Of a stretch of 64,000 nucleotides of DNA, positions 22,302-33,458 are shown one piece after another. The position numbers and the translations under genes were made by a program. The DNA lies in NCBI GenBank assembly GCA_030762175.1, contig CM060831.1, forward strand, positions 138,550,001 to 138,614,000. Reading direction: 5' to 3'. The stretch's first letter is position 1, and each line of letters starts with the position of its first letter. This DNA is from Metallyticus violacea (lineage: Eukaryota; Arthropoda; Insecta; Mantodea; Metallyticidae). The notes beneath the pieces are model-generated. The model was not told the DNA's origin and made no database searches. It saw only the letters and a program-made list of their open reading frames with translations.

Positions 22302-23474
22302 CGGAGGCTTTTCATAAAGTTACTTTCGTTTTATTTTAACAAAAGTATCAATGAAGTTTCACAATTTCTTTTTTTAGCTACCGTAATGCGGTGTAACAAA
22401 TTCGTATCTAATTTTAGAACTGAATGTAAGCAGTCTAGCGGCTTTGGAATAAAACAATTGAAGAATTTATGTGGCAAAGTACTTTGCACCACTATTTTAT
22501 AAATTATAACTGAAAGTAGCAGTCTTGCTATATGACACAATTTAATACAATAAACTTACTAAATTATTCAAGCAATGCAAATTACATGGAATAAATAGAA
22601 TATAATGTTGAAGATTTCATTACCTTCGATTTATCCAGATCATATACCGACATAGCATTCTCACTAATTGTTCGGACAATTTTCTATTTGCACCAAGCTG
22701 TGTATAAATCACGTTCTCGCTAATACCTTTTTTAGATTTCTGAGGCACCAAATCATTCCTTATACAGTCATCACTTCAACCCCCTCGAATGGAGTTCCTT
22801 TAACATCTTTATCACTTTCGTCAAATACTGTTATAATTTTAAATTAACCTTCATATGAACGAGCTACTAAATGTCTCAATAAAATCAACAATAACAATAA
22901 CGCGTAACTATACAAACATATGAACAAATGCAAAAGTGTGAAAAGCAACCCTAGGTAATCCTTGGGTTGTAACTAATCGTACGGGTGCGCAATACGTGCC
23001 TTTCAACACTTATATTACGATAGTTTGAAACTACAAACAGTTTTTTTTTTTTTTCATGTAGTTTCTGGCTACATCGAGACATTTGTCACAGCGTTCAACG
23101 AGCTTTGAAATTCCGTGTCTAAAATTCTGTAGCCTGTGACCGCAGTCAACCTAAGACCCTGGATACAACTCTTTGTTAGAGTCACAGCGCTGCGATGCAA
23201 GCCACTTCGTGTACTTGATAGTGCCATTGCCTTCCCATCACTAATAATGTTTGGTCTGCAAACTTCATAAAGTTGCCGATGAATTTCAGTCAAAATCATC
23301 TCTCACACCTGGCTGCGTTCTCGATTGCAACATACATTTTTAATAAATGCTGCTCAGCGAATAAATCCATAGTTTTCACAGTACTGCTACTCGAAACGTA
23401 TTGAATCAAACTGTGTAAACATGGCGACTGCGCTCACCATATGAAAACGAAAGTAACTTTGTGAATAGGCCTCG
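22302..23474 (-). mobile_element. Mariner element remnant with ~33-bp TIRs
   Basis: The left end CGGAGGCTTTTCATAAAGTT and the reversed right end CGAGGCCTATTCACAAAGTT both continue ACTTTCGTTTT. TA is at 22300-22301 and 23475-23476. On the minus strand, 23299 downward encodes a piece of the N-terminal helix-turn-helix (MILTEIHRQLYEVC). This passes within ~40 residues into mariner C-terminal sequence in another frame (GISKLVERCDKCLDV, ~23080), so the catalytic domain is deleted. About 700 bp between the C-terminus and the left TIR is too long for a mariner 3' UTR and probably holds an unrecognised insertion. Confidence 0.75.
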
Positions 23475-23865
23475 TAATAAACTGGTGAACATGGTAATAA
23501 TAGTAAAATTATATATACTATCCCATGCAGGAGAAATGCCCAGTCGAAGTCGCTATCGATTTGAAATATCATGGTGTTACGAGGACATCACTTACGAAAC
23601 AATTGACATATGATATACAGAAGGCCTTGCGTGTAAATCGTGTTATTATTCTGTTATATAATTCAGCATCTTCATAACCTATGAATAAGCAATAACATTT
23701 GGAAAACAGCAGAAGTAAGGTAGGATTGTGATTCATGGGTAATTGCCGATTAATAAAAACCACCCAAGACGCATTAAGTAGTTCCTTCATCAAATCAGCC
23801 TAACAAGCTAATGTTTAACGCTGTTATCAATTAAACAAACTATCGTTTGATAATTAAATAAATTA

Positions 23866-24662
23866 TCACAAGTAATATCATAAGTGGGTCGGAGATTACC
23901 TATAATTTTACGAATGTAATAATTTATCTGGAAAGCCCAGACCCTCGAATTAGGACTATTTCACGAATAAAATAAGAATTTAAATATAATTCCTCTACAT
24001 TTGGTTTACAAAATTGTAATAATTGTATTATGTACTTGACCTTTTCAAGTAAACGTGTGACAGAAGAAAATCGATTGTCAGAAATGCATTAGAGAAGAGC
24101 AAAATACTGGTTTAGGACTATTTCATGAATAGAATAAGAATAAAAGTGATACATAAATGTGAAATTTGCGCACATAATATTAACAATTGTTACACTTATG
24201 AAGGGAGACTGAAATGGACAAAAGTTGACTATTATAATCGCCACCGTCCGATTTTCTAATAGCAACTGAGGGGATATATATATATATATATATAGTGTCT
24301 CTATTTTTCTTTGTATTCTGTGGTTTGGTATTCCTAATGACAAGATCAATTTGCACATTTGACGCATCACCAAAACGCTTTGAAGAAACCTCCATTTTGC
24401 GTTATGATTGTCGATTGTCCATGCTTTTGTTGCTATCAACAGCTCCCAACGCCTCTAAAATAAGTGGTCAGTGACGTGTGTTTAGGAATTATATAGTGGA
24501 GGTATACAGTTGGCTACACTGACCACAAGACAAATGCACGTCGTGTTGGGATTTGATAATTTTTTTCTCGATAATTTGATTCCGTAATCCAACTGTAATT
24601 GATCAAAATTCAAAATTGTATTTCGTTTCATTGGTCAATTTTAAGATGACGTCACATGAGGG
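23866..24662 (-). mobile_element. Crypton-like repeat R, copy 1
   Basis: Same ~800-bp sequence as 43990-44775 in inverted order, with part again at 36884-36975. Shared landmarks read on the minus strand: a CRE palindrome TGACGTCA (24647-24654), a 10-bp inverted repeat GTGGTCAGTG/CACTGACCAC enclosing a TATATAATTCC box (24464-24526), and an ATG frame starting at 24395 (KRFGDASNVQIDLVIRNTKP, then QNTKKN). After it comes a pyrimidine stretch ending TTTGTCCATTTCAG, an apparent acceptor, and two internal repeats of TTAGGACTATTTCA(C/T)GAAT ~155 bp apart. The N-terminal pattern with an NTKK motif resembles Crypton-derived tyrosine recombinase relatives (ZMYM/QRICH1/KIAA1958 type). That assignment is inference. 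An (AT)n run (24276-24294) lies inside. Confidence 0.5.
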
Positions 24663-24888
24663 AAACAGTCACTGTAAATACAGGTAAAACTTTTTTAATC
24701 CCAGTTACATATCAAAATATGTTTTAAACCCCTGCAAATATCAAGAATGATGTGGCGTGCTTAAAAACAAGTATTGTTTGCTTTAGGTGCCGTTTGGCAG
24801 CTTTTAGTTTTAAGTTAAGAACTACCTGTAGCTGATGAAACCGATTCTAATATCTCAAAATCATAAACTTTACTTTGATACCTAGGCC

Positions 24889-25146
24889 ATGTTACAAAAG
24901 AGTAAAACGCAGGCGTCTTTTGTTGTGCAGGATTTCGACCGTCGGATGACGCAGCATCGGAGTCTGTTTGCCCGTAAGGAGATTGGGAGAGGATTCCCAG
25001 AGAAGCGAGCCGTTTTGCATGATGTTGGCGGCAATGAACGTAGCGTGACGTTGCCGACCATTAGCAAGACTTACTCTCCAACCCAAACGGCCTGCATTTC
25101 CGGCCAAGACAAAGTGCGGCCACTTCCGGTTTCCGTGACCAACTAA
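24889..25146 (+). CDS. Unidentified 85-codon open frame in a GC-rich patch
   Basis: ATG to TAA, with most third positions G or C although flanks are AT-rich. The peptide begins MLQKSKTQASFVVQDFDRRM and is hydrophilic with no signal peptide or membrane segment. The opposite strand is also open for 103 codons (24892-25203), so the strand cannot be decided. An ETS-type motif CACTTCCGGTTTCC (~25121) suggests promoter function as an alternative. I do not recognise a family. Confidence 0.25.
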   Translation: MLQKSKTQASFVVQDFDRRMTQHRSLFARKEIGRGFPEKRAVLHDVGGNERSVTLPTISKTYSPTQTACISGQDKVRPLPVSVTN

Positions 25147-25203
25147 AGTACTCCACCACACTGATTTATTTACAAGAACACTATTGGGATGACAGTTCAC
25201 CAT

Positions 25204-26501
25204 CCCCTTGCAACTCCTTATAATTCTGTAAGTTCATATAGTGTAATTTACAGAACACACGCTTCAATGCAACCTTTCTCTTCCAGGATGTAACTTGCAT
25301 TCTCCAAGGCAAGACAATTGAACTGTGTCTCCTATTAAAACAAGTGTACCTTTACAAATTCTGAACAAATTATGCAAACACTTAAGTTTGAAATACTTCA
25401 AACAACATAACCAAATTCTAACCTCTCTATGTCATTTTTTTCTTCTTTTCTTCATAAAGATTCTTGAAGTCTTCTTTTGAGATATCTGGAAAATGTTACA
25501 TTAATAAAACATCTTTAAGTTTTTCCTCACCAACTGGAAGTCTGTGAACTATTTTCTGGATCAGTGGATTGGATTATGTTCCTGATGACCATTACGGATC
25601 TAAAATCAACATCAGTGTAACAATATTTAACTTTTTAACTGATTTTTAATCATCAGCAAAGTTACTTCCTGTGCACTGACTCCATCTTAATATAATTTAG
25701 GAGGTAGGTTTTTTTTTAACCTTTGAAGTTATCTAGAATCCAAAAGGAATGAAATATCTGCTCTTTATGTTCACGACCTTTTACCTGTACATCCTGGATC
25801 AAGAATCGTACTAGCAACCGTTTTTCCTGTCTAATCATACATTTACTCTCTGCTATATTACTACGAATTTTACAATTTTTCCCTTTTTCAGATTATTATT
25901 TATTTTTTATTTATTTGGCCTTTAGGTGTTTTAGCTGATGATACCTCTGGAGGCTTTTACGTTCATCTATACCCCAAAGGAAATAAGTAATTCAAAATGA
26001 AAGAGACCAAAGAAATATTATCTCTTGTTTTATATACATACAGTCCTATTAATAACAATTATTAGCAATTTGTTTCAAATTTATTTTATTTTTATTATGC
26101 AATGCGTATATTCTGATATCTTGTTTCCACATCAGACATAATACTCCAGGTTTATTTTATTAATTCATTTTACTTTTTTCAATATACTTTAAATTACAAT
26201 TTAAAATCCCCAGATTTTAGAATCTACAGCACCAATATTATAATTAAACAAAACTAAAACATCAACAAACTAAACCAGTACTGGAATCCAGCACTACGGC
26301 TATTTTAACTACGATTTATAAGTACACCTACCATTGCTATGGTACCCTGTAGCAATGATTACATTTAAAATTAATTAATTTACAAATTTTATGCAATTTA
26401 ATGTCTACAATCTTCATTTTCGCTAATGCTCAATATCTGGGCTGCTCCCCACGCATCAGTACCTGGACATCAATGGAGTTGCTGCCGGTCTCAAGCAGCA
26501 G
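25204..26501. other. AT-rich interval, nothing recognised
   Basis: T-rich with no coding signal or known repeat. Confidence 0.55.
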
Positions 26502-27440
26502 TTATACTGAACCGTGGTGTGTTGACAGTGCAGTTTCCTTCTTTTGATCTCTGTCTAATTCTTGTTCTCTCAATCGCTTCCTTTCCGATCGAAATTCCCT
26601 TCTTCTGTCAATTCTGCTCTCTTCTTCTGATTCAAATTGGGTGTTAACTTCTTGATCATCGTTTTCTTCAAGTAATTCTACTTGTAAATATCTTTCTTGT
26701 CTTTACCTGATTCTCTCGGATCTTCTAGGGAAATATACGATTTCTGACCTTTGAATTTTTTCTCTTGTTTGATTTTTGCTGTTTTTATACTCTTCTGCCA
26801 TTTTGCATGATATTTTATTTGTTGGTTCATTCAATACCCTAAAATCATCTTCATCTCGCATGATGTTCCAGATGTGTTTCCTTGCAAGTAGTCGTCTTTC
26901 CTCTGCTACAATTGACTGGCATTTAGGGCATTCAAATGAGACATGTTCCGGTGTATCGATCAAGTTACAATCCGTACACGTTTTGTTTGCTTGTAATTTA
27001 AATCTTTGCGAATATAGATCGTGTCCTGTTACATATTGTACTAAACTCTTATTGGGATGAATATGCTTAAATTGTAATCTTTCCTTTATGGATGGGAAAA
27101 TTTCACACACTCTTCTACCTTCTTTTATTTCATCCCATTGTAGTTGCATTATTTGTAATAAGAATTTTATTTATTTTTTATTTCTACACTTTTTACCAAT
27201 AATGTCCATTATTTTTTAGTTATTTTGTTTTTAAGGCAATAAAAGGCGCTATTAATTGGACTAAATAATCCATTGGCCATACACCCAATATTACTATTGG
27301 TCCCATTGTAAGAGATGCAGAAAATGCCCCTGTACATCTCAATAATTGTTTTTTGGGGAGCTCCTTAAAGTTCGTATAAAATGAATCTCCGTGCCTTTCC
27401 CCCTAAACTCCTCCTCCATATTTTAATATTTGTTTCAGAA
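26502..27440 (-). pseudogene. I/R1-like LINE reverse transcriptase C-terminus
   Basis: Minus strand, three parts. From ~27440 to 27230, broken frames resemble the RT thumb: a LKYGGGV...GERHG segment, then RCTGAFSASLTMGPIVILGV, then WPMDYLV. From about 27170 to 26706 an open frame holds QLQWDEIKEGRRVC, SLVQYVTGHDLYSQRF and the zinc-knuckle region TCTDCNLIDTPEHVSFECPK, the typical LINE C-terminal CCHC. After TAA (26703-26705) the same frame stays open to 26502 and is very rich in Glu and Arg. The 5' part with RT catalytic motifs is absent. It is an inactive fragment, though the C-terminal frame is unusually intact. Confidence 0.75.
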
Positions 27441-27537
27441 TCTCATATAGGTATTACCTAATAATGTTCGCATGTAATACAAACCCAAGCCACTTGTCAA
27501 TGGTAAAAATAAAATATTTTGGGTCTGCCATATCATT

Positions 27538-27720
27538 TTATGTTATACATTCGTCACAGGAAGAATAACTGCTTTCACTAGATGGAAGATCTTCATCAGA
27601 ACAATTTATTTCTCTTTCAGAATCTTCCTTTTTATTTAAGCATGAAGATAACCTCTTCTTTACTGTGGCTTTGGTTTCTTTCACGGATGGAAAATACTGT
27701 TTTTCTTTGCGTGAGAACAA
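27538..27720 (-). other. Unidentified acidic C-terminal-like open frame
   Basis: Sixty codons ending ...NCSDEDLPSSESSYSSCDECIT with a basic first half (KEKQYFPSVKETKATVKKR). The polar, Ser/Asp/Glu-rich tail looks like a true protein C-terminus rather than AT-driven noise. There is no ATG at the 5' end. It may be an exon or a transposon remnant, with no family recognised. Confidence 0.25.
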
Positions 27721-28227
27721 CCATTGTGAATTGTTCAGTCAACTAGTAAGTAAAAGTTAAAAATATTTTTGCAGTGGCTACCTGCTGAGTGGAAGGTGAA
27801 TTAACACAAGAAACAAAGCTTGTATACAGTGTAGACTTTGGACTATATCGCACACGCACCTTCAATTTTTACGATGGATTTCAGCTCCACTTAATGGAAT
27901 GCATATATAAAACTTTTGATAAATGTGAAATCATGCAGGAAAAAACATACAGACATTAAAAGTTTAAAAATTCGATAAAATAACATTATATTATTGGTTT
28001 TAAACAATTGAATAATAATGTTTATGGCTACCAAATAGTAAACACACAATTACTTATATATTTTGTTCTTTTGTATATGTTCTCATGTTTGTATTTATAA
28101 TTCTTATCCCAAGTTGTTTTATTGCTTATTGGGATAAATTCAGAAACAAGATTTGATAGTTTCCTCCTCCTCCTCCTCCTCCTCATGTCATTTGCCTCTG
28201 CAAAATAAAGGCAATTTTCTCTTTTAT
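27721..28227. other. AT-rich spacer with (TCC)n run
   Basis: A TCC microsatellite lies at ~28161-28184. Nothing else is seen. Confidence 0.6.
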
Positions 28228-28365
28228 GTTTATTTATTCATTTAAGGACACTCTTTAACATTCTAGGCTATCGGCATTCCATTCAAATCAGGAGTGAAGC
28301 GGTCTATAAATTTTACTCAGAGACCTCCTCTTTCAGGTTTGAGGTATTTTTTACCTTCCGTAAAT
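28228..28365 (-). mobile_element. SINE family B, 3' half, diverged
   Basis: Matches the tail half (GGACACTCTTTAACATTCTAG, CAGAGACCTCCTCTTTCAGG). The head is missing and divergence is higher than in other B copies. Confidence 0.7.
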
Positions 28366-29035
28366 CCAAAACACAGGACTATGTCTTGTGTCTCTTCATA
28401 AAACTTAAGCAGTTCGATTACAAAAAAACGTATACGTGGCATTTGAATTCCAAATTTTAAAATTATTTCTACAAAATAACATAACAATTAAGAGTAATGT
28501 ATATAAATATTACGGAGTGAAATTTCAAACAAAAAAATGGAATTAAATGTACGTACACCTGAACAAAAGAAACAAATTGACTGTCAACCACATTTTTCGT
28601 AATTTCAAATAGGAAAAGGCTAACAGGGTGTAATAACAAAGACTTAAGGTTGTAAAAATACATAAATAATAAAAAAGATGATTATTTCAACATACCTACC
28701 GATCTTGGTCATAGAGACTTAGGTTATGTCCTTTCAATCTGAGGCAGATTACAGATAAGGGAACTTTGGTTATAATTATTGCCGATGCTGGAAAGTACGT
28801 TTTATTAGGTAATTTTTCTAATTATTACTTTTGGGCAAATTTGTAATGATTTATCTTGTTTTTTTACCTTTAGTTTATTTTGGTAAACTATTTTGATATT
28901 TAATTCATTTTCTCACAAACAACGAAAACATGACCCTTTACTAATTACCCTTTAGAAAAGCCAGGATCTCAGTTAAGCATCATCTGACCTTGGATTGTGG
29001 AATATTTTATTTCTACTGATTTTCCGTACTCCCAT
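28366..29035. other. AT-rich, nothing recognised
   Basis: No feature beyond composition-driven open frames. Confidence 0.55.
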
Positions 29036-29200
29036 TTCATATCATTTCATTCCACGCCAGGACTGGTTAGGCTGGTGCGGAGTGACAGTGACTTGCGCTT
29101 AGAAAAAATTTCTGCACGGGGGTCTGGCGTGTAAGCGGCCCTTTTGAGCGGCTCGAACATCCTGCGTCTGCCTCTCGTCGCCCGTAGATCTTAACTCAGT
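29036..29200 (+). mobile_element. SINE family D, body fragment
   Basis: Shares CATTTCATATCATTTCATTC, GGCTGGTGCGG, CTTGCGCTTAGAAAA and TCTGGCGTG...GGCTCGAAC with the reverse copies at 57.2-57.6 and 61.0-61.4 kb. No tRNA-like head is present here. GC-rich relative to flanks. Confidence 0.6.
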
Positions 29201-30865
29201 GTATTCCATTGGGAGTTTATGCACAAACGGCCAGCCTTAAGCAAATCTGAAGAACAGAAATATCTTCCTCCGCCCTTAATAATCCAACCCAATTGTATGA
29301 CTCCAAAAACGCCCTACGATAAATCATTTGTTTCTCTTTCTGTACTAAAGAGAGCAGTCGCGTAACCAATTTGCACTAGCAGTTCATGAATAGGTCAATT
29401 CATATGAAATTGGAACTTAACAAATTAGTGTTGCCTGAAAAAAGCTATATATCAACCGACAGTTTTCAGTTTAAATGCGATATACAGTTACCATATGAAT
29501 GTGAAATCAACAATTCCAAGGATATGAACACCAGCTGTTGGCACCCATTTTAAAAGTAGTCAGTATTATGTTGATTTTTTTCAAAAACTCCCATAAAATA
29601 ATGTTATTAAATTACATTTGGAATATGCGAATCTTGCTAGTTGCTTCCACTTTGGTCATGCGAGGATGAGCGAGAAGTCAATTGTACTACTTTTGCTTGA
29701 GAGTGCTGCCGTTGATGACTATCGGTATGCAAGTACTCTTTCTAAGCACGAAAAAATGCTTTTATATTCCTTTACCGTGGAGCATAAGTCTGAAAACTAC
29801 ATATATTTGTCTTGATAATTTTCAACATTACCATATTTTTATTATTTATAGTTCTTGTATGGAAATCTTTTAAATAGGCATAAAATTATAAATTAATGAC
29901 CATGTTTTAAAAAGAATGGCTTGGCAAGATATAAGCTTTAAAATGAGCTATATCTCAGATTTTTATATTTAATAGGTTCGTTGGTCTATAAAAATTAATA
30001 ATATGCAATAACTCTGGCGTATTTTTGCATGAAACTATTGAACCTAGGAATGTCATATTTTACATTAGTATATGTTGTATAGTATAAAAACTTTGTTAAA
30101 CTTTTAAAATGTACGCTCCAATGTTCTAGTTTTTCGTCCAGTTTCATATACAGTCACCCGAATATTATTTTTGAGAGAGACTTGCTATTATTTCCCCTCC
30201 TCAGTCTTCTGTCATTCAGGTTATCTCCTCAATAAGAAATATGTTCAGTGGTGCCACCCTCTCCGTGAGCCCAACGAAAATGTTTAAATTCATTTGTTCG
30301 CTATTAATATATAAACGGCAACCATATACATGATGCTAAGACCTTCGATGAGAAATTTTATTACTTCTCAGTTTTCAACCCTGGATAATAGTGCAGAAAA
30401 TAACTCTCATGTCAAATACTCAAAGTAGGACAGCGGAATTGTTTAGAAACAGATGAAGGCATGACACCCCGCTAGGCTTCTAGGAAGTAAGCGACCTTCA
30501 TCTGTCAGGCCGAAAGCTTATGGATACACCTTCATAATACAATAAAATAGTACTATCCAGAAGTGTATGAGAAAGTTCATAGCTACTAAAGCATTCTCGT
30601 GCCCGGTCTGAGTGGAGGAGAGAAATTGAATTATTACGCAAGCATACAATTAATCGGATTTCCCTACTCCACTTCTACTCAAAAAGAAAATATAATGATG
30701 TATTCCTGTTGAAGATGCACATAGTGTTTATTTAAATGCAGTAAATAAATTCTATAATCAAATGAAACAGGTGTTTCTGTAATGTGGAACATTGTATTCA
30801 TAAAATGTCAGAAATTTATTTTAAACAATATTCATAACATTTAAGCTTACGATTTTCTTATTTAA
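29201..30865. other. No assignable feature
   Basis: AT-rich. The frames at 29618-29873 overlap each other in two phases and show no known domain. Confidence 0.5.
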
Positions 30866-31925
30866 GTTTTTCTTTTTCTTTCTGCTTTTTGGTCTATTTT
30901 TCTTCTCTTTTGTTTCTATTGCTCTTCCTATTATTCTTTCTTTCTATTGCTTTTGTTTGCATCTTGTCTATCTATTTCTTTCTTTCCCATTTTTCTGCTC
31001 TTTCATTTAATTTTTTTCAATCGTTATTCGTCTTTCAAGTTTTCCTCTTCCTTTTTTTTAATCGTTTTGTTTATTTCTTTCTTCCTCTGTTTCCCTCCCT
31101 CTTTTCCTGCTTGTTTACTTCTTTCTTTCTCTCTTTTTGCTTTGCTTTCTACTTTCTCTCTTTTCACCTTTCTCCTTTCTACTATACCTGCGTATGTTTC
31201 CTTTTTCCTTACACTTTTTTATGTTCCTTTGTTTTTTGTTTCCTTTTTTCTTTTTTCTGTCTCTCTTTATTTGCTTCTTTTGTTTGGTTGTTTCCACTTA
31301 TTGTCTTTCTTTTCAATTTTCTCTTTCTTTTTATTGTTTTGTTTATTTCTCTCCTTTCTTTTCAATTTGTCTCTCTATTTTATTCTTTCAGGTTTTCTAG
31401 CCTTTTTTCCATTTCCTTTCTTTCTCTTTTACGAATTTTTATTCCTTTTAAACGTATGTTATCAGTACAGTCTCTTTCCTTACTACTTTAATTGTGTTTT
31501 TTAAGTTTCTCTCATTCTCTTTTTTATCGTTTTGTTTGATTCTTTCTTCCTTTGTTTCCCGCTCTCTTTTCTTGCTTGTGAACTTCTTTCTCTCTTTATT
31601 TCTTTGTTTTGCTTTCCACTTTAATCTCTTCTTTTCACCTTCCTTTTTCTATTATTCTCTGCTTATGTCTGCTTTTTCTTTTCTCTTTATTATATCCCTT
31701 GTTTGTTTTTTGTTTCCTTCTTTCCTGTCTCTCTTTATTTGCTTCTTTTGCTTTTTTCTGTTTTCCTTTTCAATTCTGTCTTTCTTTTTATCGTTTTGTT
31801 TGTTTCTCTGCTTTTTTCTCAATTGTTTCTATATTTTATTCTTTTCTTCTCTTTTAACATTATTTTTATCCTTTTAAACGTGTATCATCTGTACAGTTTC
31901 TTCTATTACTATCTTCATTATGCTT
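30866..31925. repeat. 1-kb polypyrimidine tract with a tandem duplication
   Basis: The plus strand is almost entirely T and C for about 1,060 bp. It is not a simple microsatellite. Landmarks in the first half recur in the second at offsets of ~425-465 bp: ATCGTTTTGTTT (31061 and 31526), TGTCTCTCTTTATTTGCTTC (~31258 and ~31727) and CCTTTTAAACGT (31444 and 31870). It is therefore a diverged tandem pair. Phe/Ser/Leu-rich frames of up to 200 codons across it are translations of the pyrimidine bias, not genes. Confidence 0.85.
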
Positions 31926-32718
31926 GTGTATGTTTCTTGGTCAATGCAACGGTCCTTATGCACAATTACATAATCAATTGCAAAGCAAGATAATTGTTTT
32001 TAAAATATCTTTCCGTATTCTTTAATGTTTCCTACTGCATTCCACAAACTCTGACCTACCCAAACCAGCGGATTTAACGGTTCAAGTATGGTGTGCAAAA
32101 ACTGGCGAAAGCGGTGCGGTAGCGCGGGATTTGGATAAAAGAAATTCGTGGGAAAGAAGATGATGACGAAGTTAAAATCCCCGGTTCAGTGGAGATGGCT
32201 CTTTCCGCTAGGAGCATCACGACACTTTGATCTGCATCTCATTCCAGTCTCCTCTCACCGTACCTACCACTTTCCTTTGTACCGCATTAATTTCTTAGTT
32301 CATTACGGACACACAATAACAAACCAAGTTAAATGCAACGCGGCTTACAATTAGTAGATGCTTAATGAAAAAGTTTATTTTCGTTGGCAGCGAGGCTAGA
32401 AGTTTGTGACTATAGAATTAGACTCTTGGAGGCAAAATACATTATTCGAAATTCGTTTTTTTTTAACTTTGAACAACAAAAACATATTTTTTTTTCATAA
32501 AAAGAGTTTATTTTTAAATCTAGTGCTACCAATTTAATTTTTTGCTAGCATTTAGGGAATATCCTCTGGTACTTCTGTAAAACAAAGAGTGAAACCCTTT
32601 TTCCAACAAATTTTCAGAACGGCAACGGTTTCTGGTGAGGTATTTCCTATAACCACTGTTAAAAAGCGTTTTCGAACCTACCTCTGTTTTTCAAAGAACC
32701 TACACATTTATGACGATC
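31926..32718. other. No assignable feature
   Basis: A GC-richer patch (32090-32230) has no recognisable coding content. T runs occur near 32457-32500. Confidence 0.5.
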
Positions 32719-33014
32719 GTCGGTCCTGGTGGTGTAGTGGTTACCATACTTGCCTCCTATACCCAAATCGCGGGTTCGAACCCGGCCAGGACCGATGGAT
32801 TTTTTCGGGGTGTAAAAATCCTAAGTATGGCTTCCTTCGGAAGGGAAGTAAAGCCCTGGGTTCCGTGTCGTACATTTACGGCACGAAAAAGAACCTCAAG
32901 CCTGAAAGAGAGGCCTCTGAGCAAAATTTGTCGGCCGTTTCACGCCCTGAGTCGAATGGGACGCTGATGACCTGAGATGTTAAAGAGCGTCCTTAAATAA
33001 ATCAATCAATCAAT
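32719..33014 (+). mobile_element. SINE family B, full length
   Basis: Near-complete copy. The flanking duplication is TTTATGACGAT (32706-) and TTTTTGACGAT (33014-). The tail ends TTAAATAAATCAATCAATCA. Confidence 0.92.
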
Positions 33015-33176
33015 TTTTGACGATGCTGCAAAATTCTTATATTTATGACTATTCGATTTTTTACTCTACAAAGCTTTCTTCAATAACTGTAAATGTTTAT
33101 AAGTTTTGCATAAGTTCTTCGTTTATGACAATCACAACCTGTATGGAATAAGTTTACCACTCCTTAGAAGAGATGG

Positions 33177-33458
33177 GCCGCCACAGGTGGCCGAGGTCGT
33201 TAAGAAACGGACTCGTGAGCTGGAGGTCTGGGGCTCGAATCCCACTAGGACTGTTCTCCATGACTGGTTTTTTTTCCCTAGTCTTCCTCAGTCCTCATAA
33301 CTGGCAAATGCCGGGGAGGTACCTAAACTTAGGCCTGGAACGTTTCTTTCCTATAAAAAAATATCCTTTTCCCAATTTATTATTTCAGCTCATGTATCAT
33401 CAGTGTCCACCATGCCTCAGTAGTAAAAAAGGGCGTTTAACACTACTCAAAAAAAATT
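33177..33458 (+). mobile_element. SINE family A, full length
   Basis: Head CCACAGGTGGCCGAGGTCG and B box GGGGCTCGAATCCC. The CCTGTGGTG motif before the tail is partly deleted. Confidence 0.9.

Noticed and set aside
28161..28184. CRISPR-like direct repeats
   Set aside because: Simple TCC microsatellite. No repeat-spacer structure exists anywhere in the window.
30889..31504. 200- and 185-codon open frames, the longest in the window
   Set aside because: Almost purely Phe/Ser/Leu translations of a polypyrimidine tract. Several phases are open at once, there is no domain, and stops appear as soon as the bias ends.
32589..32975. 128-codon open frame
   Set aside because: Mostly the body of a SINE B copy. 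The same pseudo-peptide (KNLKPEREASEQNLSAVSRP) recurs at other B copies.
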